DNA from: Betaproteobacteria bacterium
Lineage (GTDB): Bacteria > Pseudomonadota > Gammaproteobacteria > Burkholderiales > SG8-39
Direction of reading: 5' to 3'
Assembly (NCBI GenBank): GCA_947467405.1
Contig: CANIIN010000189.1
Location: forward strand, 1-5,981
DNA: 5,981 nt
Positions within the stretch are counted from its first letter, which is position 1; every line of letters begins with the position of its first letter. Under the pieces are notes generated by a model. It saw only the letters and a program-made list of their open reading frames with translations. It did not search any database and was not told where the DNA came from. Position numbers and translations under genes: made by a program. Below, one piece after another: positions 1 through 4,917 of the stretch.

Positions 1-642
1 GAAGACCCGATCGAATACACGCATCCGCACATCAACAGCCTGATCACGCAGCGCGAGGTCGGCGTCGATACTGCGTCATGGGAATCGGCCCTGCACAACA
101 CCCTGCGCCAGGCGCCGGACGTGATCCTGATCGGCGAAATCCGCGCCAAGGAAACCATGGAGCACGCCGTGGCGTTTGCCGAAACCGGCCACCTGGCGCT
201 GGGCACGCTGCACGCCAACAGCGCCAACCAGGCGCTGGACCGCATCATCAACTTCTTCCCCGAAGAGCGCCGCCAGCAGCTGCTGATGGACCTGTCGCTC
301 AACCTGCGCGCGCTGGTGTCGCAGCGCCTGATTCCGCTGAAAGAGGGAAAGGGCCGCGCCGCCGCGGTGGAGGTTCTGCTCAATTCGCCGCTCATCGCCG
401 ACCTGATCTTCAAGGGCGAAGTACACGAGATCAAGGAGGTCATGAAGAAGTCGCGCGAGCTCGGCATGCAGACCTTCGACCAGGCGCTGTTCGATCTCTA
501 CGAAGAGGGCCGTATTTCTTACGAAGACGCGCTGCGCAACGCCGACTCGGTCAACGACCTGCGCCTGATGATCAAGCTGCACTCCAAGGAATCGAAGAAC
601 AAGGACATCACGTCCGGCATCGATCACCTCAACATCGTGTGA
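1..642 (+). CDS. pilU: Type IV pilus twitching motility ATPase PilU, C-terminal part (5' end cut by window)
   Basis: PilU is a hexameric cytoplasmic AAA+-like secretion ATPase that works with PilT to retract type IV pili. The 213 visible residues start at the Asp box (EDPIEYTH, fragment residues 1-8). They continue through the Walker B region (DVILIGEIR, 40-48) and the His box (GHLALGTLHANSA, 63-75). The Walker A loop and the N-terminal PAS-like domain lie off the left edge. PilU proteins are usually about 380 residues, so roughly 165 are missing. PilU is favoured over PilT by the stretches NFFPEERRQQLLMDLSLNL and LFDLYEEGRISYEDALRNAD and by the longer charged tail after NDLRLMIKLHSKE. In many proteobacteria pilT lies just upstream of pilU, so pilT may lie beyond the edge. 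The gene ends in TGA at 640-642 with no clear terminator after it. Confidence 0.96.
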   Translation, partial: EDPIEYTHPHINSLITQREVGVDTASWESALHNTLRQAPDVILIGEIRAKETMEHAVAFAETGHLALGTLHANSANQALDRIINFFPEERRQQLLMDLSLNLRALVSQRLIPLKEGKGRAAAVEVLLNSPLIADLIFKGEVHEIKEVMKKSRELGMQTFDQALFDLYEEGRISYEDALRNADSVNDLRLMIKLHSKESKNKDITSGIDHLNIV

Positions 643-766
643 TGCCGGTGGCGCGATCCGCGTCGGATCATCTGTGCGGCATCGAACCGGCCGGCGCCGT
701 TCATGACGCGCGGCGGAAGCGTCGGGGTGAAAACGGTTCTTTCTTGATCCCGGCATCCGGTCCCTG

Positions 767-1222
767 ATGCTTCCTCTGACCAATATCGGCGACATTACCC
801 ACGTCATTCAGCTGGCGGTGGCGCCGGTGTTTCTGCTCACCGCCATCGGCACGCTGCTTGGCGTGCTCACCAATCGCCTCGGTCGTGCCGTGGACCGCAG
901 TCGCGTGCTGGAGCGGGTCGTGGTCGAACTGACGAATTCCGGCGCCAATCCGCCTCAGCGCAGCGAGGTGCATGCGGAACTGCTGCGCCTGGCGCAGCGC
1001 ATCCGGCTGGTCTATACCGCCATTGTGCTGGCCGTACTGGCGGCCTTGTTCATCTGTCTGCTGATCGCGGTGGCATTCATTGACGCGTTCATCGCGGCCA
1101 ATCTGGCGCAAGTGCTGGGTGCCTTGTTCATCATGGCCATGGCGGCCATGGTGGGATGCCTGCTGGTATTCCTGCGCGAGATATTCCTGGCGGTCAACAG
1201 CGCGCGCAGCGCCATCCACTGA
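767..1222 (+). CDS. DUF2721 family inner-membrane protein
   Basis: This 151-residue integral membrane protein has no known function. Three hydrophobic segments are visible, at about residues 14-36, 82-105 and 113-136. The first is followed by the polar motif NRLGRAVDRSR (36-46). A helical, charged loop (about 40-80) separates helices 1 and 2. This arrangement and the motif match the DUF2721 family as I know it, and the length is typical. ATG 767 is the only sensible start: it sits just before the first hydrophobic segment, although no good Shine-Dalgarno sequence precedes it (the upstream bases are ccggtccctg). It is 124 bases downstream of pilU and 134 bases upstream of the chorismate mutase, so it may be transcribed alone or by read-through from pilU. 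Neither neighbour points to a role. Confidence 0.85.
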   Translation: MLPLTNIGDITHVIQLAVAPVFLLTAIGTLLGVLTNRLGRAVDRSRVLERVVVELTNSGANPPQRSEVHAELLRLAQRIRLVYTAIVLAVLAALFICLLIAVAFIDAFIAANLAQVLGALFIMAMAAMVGCLLVFLREIFLAVNSARSAIH

Positions 1223-1291
1223 GTACCCGCTTCTGGCGGAGATCGCCGTTGCGCCGACCGGCGCCCTGGCCGGCATCGGCGCGAAATCTCA

Positions 1292-1300
1292 TGCTATAAA
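1292..1300 (+). promoter_or_regulatory. Candidate extended -10 promoter for the chorismate mutase-yaiI unit
   Basis: TGCTATAAA is an extended -10 element (TGn plus TATAAA, five of six bases matching TATAAT). It lies in an AT-rich spot inside an otherwise GC-rich gap. No good -35 hexamer lies 17 bases upstream, which is compatible with extended -10 promoters. Transcription would start near 1307, leaving a leader of about 50 bases before ATG 1357. This is seen by eye only. Confidence 0.5.
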
Positions 1301-1308
1301 CAGCGCGC

Positions 1309-1328
1309 TGGCCGAACCCGGCCGGCCA
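1309..1328 (+). repeat. Short inverted repeat in the chorismate mutase leader
   Basis: TGGCCG (1309-1314) and CGGCCA (1323-1328) form a six-base-pair stem with an eight-base loop. An alternative pairing, GGCCG (1310-1314) with CGGCC (1319-1323), has a four-base loop. The repeat falls just downstream of the candidate -10 element, so it would lie at the very 5' end of the transcript. There is no T-run after it on the + strand, so it is not an intrinsic terminator for the upstream gene. A regulatory role is possible but unproven. Confidence 0.35.
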
Positions 1329-1356
1329 TTGAAAAAGAATCAAACTGGATACTGTC

Positions 1357-1671
1357 ATGTCATCAAAACCCCAGACTGTCATGTGCAATTCAATCGACGA
1401 AGTGCGCACCCATATCGACCGCATCGACCGGCAACTGGTCACGCTCATGGCTGAGCGCGAAACCTATGTGCGGCAGGCGGCGCGTTTCAAGAAGACCATC
1501 GAGGACGTGGTGGTGCCGGCGCGCATCGAGCAGATCGTGGTCAAGGTGCGCGCATTGGCGGCTGAACTGGGCGGCAGTCCCATGGTGGCCGAAAAGACCT
1601 TCCGCAACATGATCGACGCCTTCATCGAGGTCGAGCGCGTCGAACATCGCGCGCTGCACGGCAAGTCCTGA
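1357..1671 (+). CDS. Chorismate mutase family protein, all-helical AroQ/PchB-like
   Basis: This is a 104-residue, single-domain member of the AroQ fold. Members convert chorismate to prephenate; PchB members also split isochorismate into salicylate and pyruvate. It shares with PchB the helix-1 pattern EVRTHIDRIDRQLVTLMAER, then RFKK and a loop ending VPARIEQIV. By eye alignment with PchB, Arg17, Arg34 and Lys45 correspond to the substrate-binding Arg14, Arg31 and Lys42. The position of PchB Gln90 appears to be Glu93. No siderophore or salicylate genes are present in the window, so pyochelin-type function is not supported by context. A second in-frame ATG at 1381 sits in a repeated ACTGTCATGT context, leaving the start uncertain by eight residues. 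yaiI follows after 15 bases, suggesting co-transcription. Confidence 0.8.
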   Translation: MSSKPQTVMCNSIDEVRTHIDRIDRQLVTLMAERETYVRQAARFKKTIEDVVVPARIEQIVVKVRALAAELGGSPMVAEKTFRNMIDAFIEVERVEHRALHGKS

Positions 1672-1686
1672 GAGCGAGGTTGCCCC

Positions 1687-2145
1687 TTGCGCATCTGGGT
1701 TGATGCCGACGCCTGTCCGGGCGCCATCAAGGAAATCCTGTTCCGCGCCGCGGAGCGACTGAAAGTGTCGTTGACGCTGGTGGCCAACAAGGCCCTGCGC
1801 ACGCCGCCGTCACCGTACATCCGCACCATCCAGGTGCCGGCGGGGTTCGACGTCGCCGACGACCGCATCGTTTCCGAAGTCCTGGCCGGCGACCTTGTCA
1901 TCACCGCCGATATCCCGCTGGCCGCAGCCGCCATCGCCAAGGGCGGCATCGTCATGGATCCGCGCGGCGAGCGCTTCACGCCGGACAACATCGAGGAACG
2001 CCTCGCCCTGCGCAGTTTCATGGAAGAGATGCGTTCGTCGGGCGTGCAGACCGGCGGGCCGGCGCCCTTTTCGGCGCGTGACCAGAAGGCTTTCGCCGAT
2101 CAGCTGGACAAGCTGATGCACCAGCTCATGCGCGACGCGTCCTGA
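1687..2145 (+). CDS. yaiI: YaiI/YqxD family protein (DUF188), TTG start
   Basis: This 152-residue protein is close to full family length (about 150). It carries the family signatures IWVDADACP (3-11), PAGFDVADDRIV (51-62), GDLVITADIPLA (68-79), the PRGERFTP segment (92-99) and QTGGP (121-125). The conserved acidic residues Asp6, Asp8, Asp55, Asp58, Asp69 and Asp75 are consistent with the PIN-like nuclease clan to which I recall DUF188 belonging, but the cellular role is not known. The start is TTG 1687. It is chosen because the family begins with a residue directly before the IWVDADACP block and because GAGG (1676-1679) sits seven bases upstream. The gene follows the chorismate mutase by 15 bases, so the two probably share a transcript. 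There is no obvious functional link between them. Confidence 0.9.
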   Translation: MRIWVDADACPGAIKEILFRAAERLKVSLTLVANKALRTPPSPYIRTIQVPAGFDVADDRIVSEVLAGDLVITADIPLAAAAIAKGGIVMDPRGERFTPDNIEERLALRSFMEEMRSSGVQTGGPAPFSARDQKAFADQLDKLMHQLMRDAS

Positions 2146-2176
2146 TTGCCGGTCGAGTGCCGGGCGGGGCTATATT
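2146..2176 (+). promoter_or_regulatory. Candidate sigma-70 promoter for metY
   Basis: TTGCCG (2146-2151) could serve as -35 and TATATT (2171-2176, five of six to consensus) as -10, with a slightly long 19-base spacer. Transcription would start around 2183, giving a leader of about 140 bases that contains the downstream inverted repeats. The call is by eye only, and the -35 match is modest. Confidence 0.4.
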
Positions 2177-2188
2177 CCTGTCGGGAAT
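2174..2188 (+). repeat. Inverted repeat ATTCC-N5-GGAAT over the metY promoter region
   Basis: ATTCC (2174-2178) and GGAAT (2184-2188) are perfect complements around a five-base centre. The flanks CTAT and AG extend the symmetry imperfectly. It overlaps the candidate -10 and the predicted start point, which is where a repressor operator would sit. I cannot assign it to a known regulator. Confidence 0.4.
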
Positions 2189-2207
2189 AGGCATGGATCC
2201 GAATAAT

Positions 2208-2233
2208 GTAACGATTCCGGCTGGTTTCGTTAC
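2208..2233 (+). repeat. Inverted repeat GTAACGA-N12-TCGTTAC upstream of metY
   Basis: GTAACGA (2208-2214) and TCGTTAC (2227-2233) are perfect seven-base complements around a 12-base centre. The outer bases ATG and CAT extend the symmetry with one bulge. The spacing between half-site centres is 19 bases, close to two helical turns, as for a dimeric DNA-binding protein. It could equally be an RNA stem in the metY leader. It does not resemble the MetJ box. Confidence 0.45.
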
Positions 2234-2256
2234 CATCCGGACGTTGCAGATCTTCT

Positions 2257-2276
2257 TTGCCACTGCAGGGTGGCAA
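2257..2276 (+). repeat. Leader hairpin TTGCCAC/GTGGCAA before metY
   Basis: TTGCCAC (2257-2263) pairs perfectly with GTGGCAA (2270-2276) over a six-base loop. An alternative, mutually exclusive pairing exists: TGCAG (2245-2249) with CTGCA (2263-2267). No T-run follows, so it is not a terminator by itself. It is a candidate element of a structured 5' leader. Confidence 0.45.
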
Positions 2277-2292
2277 CTTCGCCAGTCACCAA

Positions 2293-2316
2293 ACAGCATA
2301 ATGCTGTGAAAAGGAG
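2293..2316 (+). promoter_or_regulatory. Hairpin abutting the metY ribosome binding site
   Basis: ACAGCA (2293-2298) pairs with TGCTGT (2302-2307) around the loop TAA. After three more bases comes a strong Shine-Dalgarno sequence, AAGGAG (2311-2316), six bases before ATG 2323. The hairpin leaves the Shine-Dalgarno free, so by itself it would not block translation. It could tune access or interact with the upstream hairpins. Confidence 0.5.
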
Positions 2317-2322
2317 CCGCAC

Positions 2323-3597
2323 ATGAAAATCGAGACCCTCGCCGTGCATGCCGGATACACGCCGGACCCGACCACCAAGGCGGTTGCGACGCCCATCTAC
2401 CAGACCGTCGCCTATGCCTTCGACAGCGCGCAGCACGGCGCCGATCTGTTCGACCTCAAGGTGCCGGGCAACATCTACACGCGCATCATGAACCCCACCC
2501 AGGACGTGCTGGAAAAGCGCGTCGCCGCGCTGGAAGGCGGCATCGCCGCATTGGCGCTGGCATCGGGCATGGCGGCCATCACCTATTCCATCCAGACCAT
2601 TGCCGAAGCCGGCGACAACATCGTCTCCGCCAGCACCTTGTACGGCGGCACCTACAACCTGTTTGCGCACACCTTTCCGCAGCAGGGCATCGAAGTGCGC
2701 TTCGCCGACCCGCGCAAGCCCGAGACTTTCGCGGCGCTGATCGACGCGAAGACCAAGGCGCTGTTCTGCGAGTCGGTGGGCAATCCGCTGGGTAACGTGA
2801 CCGATATCGCCGCGCTGGCAGCCATTGCGCACAAGGCCGGCGTGCCGCTCATCGTCGACAATACCGTTCCTTCGCCCTACCTGTGCCGTCCCATCGAGCA
2901 TGGCGCCGACATCGTTGTGCACTCGCTGACCAAGTATCTGGGCGGCCACGGCAACAGCGTCGGCGGCGCCATCGTCGACAGCGGCAAGTTCCCGTGGGCC
3001 GAGCACAAGGCGCGCTTTCGCCGCCTGAACGAACCGGACGTGTCCTATCACGGCGTGGTCTACACCGAAGCGCTCGGGCCGGCTGCCTACATCGGCCGCG
3101 CGCGCGTGGTGCCCCTGCGCAACATGGGTGCGGCCATCAGCCCGATGAACGCCTTCCTCATCCTGCAGGGCATCGAGACCCTGGCGCTGCGCATGGACCG
3201 CATTTGCGACAACGCGCTGGCGATCGCCCAGTACCTGAAGAGCCACCCCAAGGTGGCCTGGATCAAGTACGCCGGCCTGCCCGACCATCCCGATCACGCG
3301 CTGGTGAAGAAGTACATGGGCGGCAAGGCCTCCGGCATCCTCGCCTTCGGGCTGAAGTCCGGCGGCCGCGAGGCCGGCGCGCGTGTGCTGGACGCCTTCC
3401 AGCTCTTCACACGCCTGGTCAACATCGGTGACGCCAAGTCGCTGGCCACGCACCCGGCCTCGACCACCCACCGCCAACTGAATGCCGAGGAACTGGCCAA
3501 GGCCGGCGTGAGCGAGGACATGGTTCGCCTGTCGGTCGGCATCGAGCATATCGATGACCTCAAGGATGATTTGCAGCAGGCCTTGGCCGCGGCCTGA
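2323..3597 (+). CDS. metY: O-acetylhomoserine sulfhydrylase, PLP-dependent (Cys/Met metabolism family)
   Basis: This cytoplasmic enzyme makes homocysteine from O-acetylhomoserine and sulfide, the direct sulfhydrylation route to methionine. The 424-residue length fits MetY (about 420-435) and is longer than MetB/MetZ/MetC types (about 380-400). Visible features are the N-terminal motif TLAVHAGYTPDPTTKAVATP, the phosphate-binding Tyr52 and Arg54 (YTR) contributed across the dimer, SGM (81-83), the ring-stacking Tyr107, Asp179 in VDN, and the Schiff-base Lys204 in SLTKYLGGHG. Arg402 in VRLSVGIEHIDDL should bind the substrate carboxylate. The long insertion around residues 220-265 is typical of MetY. 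The start is well supported by AAGGAG. The gene has its own structured leader and ends before a strong terminator, so it is probably monocistronic. A homologous O-succinyl-specific enzyme cannot be fully excluded. Confidence 0.95.
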   Translation: MKIETLAVHAGYTPDPTTKAVATPIYQTVAYAFDSAQHGADLFDLKVPGNIYTRIMNPTQDVLEKRVAALEGGIAALALASGMAAITYSIQTIAEAGDNIVSASTLYGGTYNLFAHTFPQQGIEVRFADPRKPETFAALIDAKTKALFCESVGNPLGNVTDIAALAAIAHKAGVPLIVDNTVPSPYLCRPIEHGADIVVHSLTKYLGGHGNSVGGAIVDSGKFPWAEHKARFRRLNEPDVSYHGVVYTEALGPAAYIGRARVVPLRNMGAAISPMNAFLILQGIETLALRMDRICDNALAIAQYLKSHPKVAWIKYAGLPDHPDHALVKKYMGGKASGILAFGLKSGGREAGARVLDAFQLFTRLVNIGDAKSLATHPASTTHRQLNAEELAKAGVSEDMVRLSVGIEHIDDLKDDLQQALAAA

Positions 3598-3614
3598 GAG
3601 CCGGTTCTTGTACG

Positions 3615-3634
3615 CGGCGGCATTCGTGCCGCCG
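3615..3634 (+). repeat. Hairpin with TTCG tetraloop downstream of metY
   Basis: CGGCGGCA (3615-3622) and TGCCGCCG (3627-3634) form a perfect eight-base-pair stem closed by TTCG. It starts 17 bases after the metY stop. There is no U-tract immediately after it, so it is more likely an mRNA 3'-end stabiliser or part of a compound terminator than a terminator alone. Confidence 0.6.
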
Positions 3635-3641
3635 GGAGTAT

Positions 3642-3662
3642 TCCCGCGGTAGGAAGGCGGGA
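3642..3662 (+). repeat. Second hairpin in the metY downstream region
   Basis: TCCCGC (3642-3647) pairs with GCGGGA (3657-3662) over a nine-base loop. A competing stem, CGGGA (3633-3637) with TCCCG (3642-3646), would overlap both this hairpin and the end of the TTCG hairpin. The function is not known. Confidence 0.4.
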
Positions 3663-3665
3663 TTC

Positions 3666-3674
3666 TGCTAGCAT
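3666..3674 (+). promoter_or_regulatory. Candidate extended -10 promoter for the NYN-LOTUS operon
   Basis: TGCTAGCAT is an extended -10 (TGn plus TAGCAT, four of six to TATAAT). No good -35 is seen. It is the best promoter-like element between the metY stop and the next gene. If it is used, transcription would start near 3681, inside the metY terminator hairpin, leaving a leader of about 55 bases that lacks the left arm of the stem and so cannot re-form it. The call is tentative. Confidence 0.35.
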
Positions 3675-3675
3675 C

Positions 3676-3710
3676 AAAGGGTCCGGTTGCCAGGCATCCG
3701 GACCCTTTTT
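3676..3710 (+). terminator. Rho-independent terminator of metY
   Basis: AAAGGGTCCGG (3676-3686) and CCGGACCCTTT (3698-3708) form an 11-base-pair perfect stem with an 11-base loop. The U-tract 3706-3710 follows the GC-rich core directly. This is the clearest regulatory signal in the window and separates metY from the downstream operon. The A-run on the left would give a T-run on the minus strand, so it could work in both directions, but no minus-strand gene is recognised. Confidence 0.92.
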
Positions 3711-3734
3711 CATCCAGCGATCCGGAGATCCGCA

Positions 3735-4580
3735 ATGGCCGCCCAGCAGGAAACCCGCAGCATGGCGCTGTACTGCGATTTCGAGAACATCGCCCTCGGC
3801 GTGCGTGACGCCAAATACGACAAGTTCGACATCAACCGCGTGCTGGAGAGGCTGCTCGTCAAGGGCAGCATCGTGGTGAAGAAAGCCTATTGCGATTGGG
3901 AACGCTACAAGGAATTCAAGACCACCATGCACGGCGCCTCGTTCGAACTGATCGAGATTCCGCATCTGCGCCAGTCCGGCAAGAACTCGGCCGACATCCG
4001 CATGGTCGTGGACGCGCTCGACCTCTGCTACACCAAGTCGCATGTCGACACCTTCGTCATCATCAGCGGCGATTCGGACTTCTCGCCGCTGGTGTCCAAG
4101 CTGCGCGAGAACGCCAAGATGGTGATCGGTGTCGGGGTGAAGAACTCCACCTCCGACCTGCTCATGGCCAACTGCGACGAATTCATCTTTTACGACGACC
4201 TGGTGCGCGAGGACGAAGTCAAGCGCAACGCCGCCAAGAAGCGCAGTGCCAAGCGCGCGGCGGCAGCGCCCGCCAGCACCAGCGGTGCCGCGGACAAGGA
4301 TGCGGCGCCCAGCGCCGAGGACAAGAAACAGGAAGTGCTCGACCTGGTGCTGGAAACCGTCGAAGCACTCATTGCCGAGCGCGGCGAGGGGGAGAAGGTG
4401 TGGGGTTCCATGGTCAAGCAGGCCTTGAAGCGCAGGAAGCCCGGTTTCAACGAGTCCTACTACGGATTTCGCGCCTTCAGCGATCTGCTCGATGAGGCTG
4501 CCAAGCGCAAGATGCTGACGCTCGAACACGATGAAAAATCCGGCGGCTACGTGATCCGCCTCGCCACCCGCAAGGACTGA
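3735..4580 (+). CDS. NYN domain (PIN-like) predicted ribonuclease with C-terminal LOTUS/OST-HTH domain
   Basis: This 281-residue, apparently cytoplasmic protein has two domains. Residues about 8-157 are a NYN domain of the LabA/DUF88 type. LYCDFENIALG carries Asp15 and Asn18, KNSADIRMVVDALDL carries Asp87 and Asp93, and SGDSDF carries Asp113 and Asp115, so the acidic metal-binding set expected for PIN-like nucleases is intact. A low-complexity Lys/Ala-rich linker (about 159-198) follows. Residues about 199-277 look like a LOTUS/OST-HTH winged helix: AERGEGEKVWGSMVKQALKR, then FNESYYGFRAFSDLLDEAAK and a final beta-hairpin, GGYVIRL. RNA processing or turnover is inferred from the family, not shown here. 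ATG 3735 is chosen because GGAG (3724-3727) sits seven bases upstream; an upstream in-frame TTG lies in the terminator loop. The next gene starts three bases after the stop. Confidence 0.9.
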   Translation: MAAQQETRSMALYCDFENIALGVRDAKYDKFDINRVLERLLVKGSIVVKKAYCDWERYKEFKTTMHGASFELIEIPHLRQSGKNSADIRMVVDALDLCYTKSHVDTFVIISGDSDFSPLVSKLRENAKMVIGVGVKNSTSDLLMANCDEFIFYDDLVREDEVKRNAAKKRSAKRAAAAPASTSGAADKDAAPSAEDKKQEVLDLVLETVEALIAERGEGEKVWGSMVKQALKRRKPGFNESYYGFRAFSDLLDEAAKRKMLTLEHDEKSGGYVIRLATRKD

Positions 4581-4583
4581 TCC

Positions 4584-4907
4584 GTGCCCTACGTACGCCG
4601 CCATGCCGAAGGGCGCGTCGACGCGCTGTTTTCTGAAGCGGCGCCCGATGCGCAGGAACTGCTGCCCTCGACGCATCCCGAGGTGATGGCGTTTCTCGGG
4701 GGCGGCGAGACCGCCGCCTTCAACGCGCTCGACCTCGACTTCGTGCGCGTCACGGAAGATCTGATCTACACCCTCATCGAGAAGGGATTGCTGCAATTCA
4801 CGGACCTGCCGCTCGAAGCGCAGCGCAAGCTCGATGCGCGCGACAGTTTCCGCAAGCACCGCGTCACTGGTGCGCTTGATCTGCTGGTGCGTCGCGATGC
4901 GGATTGA
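4584..4907 (+). CDS. Conserved small protein of unknown function ('tryptophan synthase subunit beta-like' misnomer), GTG start
   Basis: This 107-residue soluble protein has no signal peptide or membrane segment. The opening MPYVRRHAEGRV and the central block LDLDFVRVTEDLIYTLIEKGLLQFTDLP, followed by AQRKLDARDSFR, match a small family that databases often call 'tryptophan synthase subunit beta like'. It has none of the PLP-binding features of TrpB and is about a quarter of its size, so that name should not be read as a function. The GTG start is supported by AAGGA (4572-4576), which lies inside the end of the NYN-LOTUS gene, seven bases upstream. The three-base gap implies translational coupling. 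Co-transcription with a predicted RNase makes an accessory role possible, but this is inference. Confidence 0.85.
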   Translation: MPYVRRHAEGRVDALFSEAAPDAQELLPSTHPEVMAFLGGGETAAFNALDLDFVRVTEDLIYTLIEKGLLQFTDLPLEAQRKLDARDSFRKHRVTGALDLLVRRDAD

Positions 4908-4917
4908 GCGCGTGACG

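Noticed and set aside
655..669. GATCC-GCGTC-GGATC repeat after pilU as a terminator
   Set aside because: The stem is only five base pairs, with no following T-run.
1136..1150. Near-palindrome CCATGGCGGCCATGG
   Set aside because: It lies inside the third membrane helix of the DUF2721 gene and is explained by repeated Met-Ala codons.
2240..2322. SAM-II-type or other known riboswitch before metY
   Set aside because: Hairpins are present, but I cannot match the pseudoknot and conserved bases of SAM-II or the cores of other SAM or SAH classes.
3687..3734. Extended N-terminus of the NYN protein from a TTG at 3687
   Set aside because: The TTG is in the loop of the metY terminator and has no ribosome binding site. 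ATG 3735 has GGAG at good spacing.
2230..3735. Long minus-strand open frame (501 codons) opposite metY
   Set aside because: It is an antisense shadow of a high-GC, strongly conserved gene. The product is low in recognisable motifs, and the frame runs through the metY terminator.
4834..4896. Earlier start for the NHL protein at 4834
   Set aside because: It would add residues before the signal peptide and overlap the upstream gene by 74 bases. The later ATGs place the signal peptide at the N-terminus.
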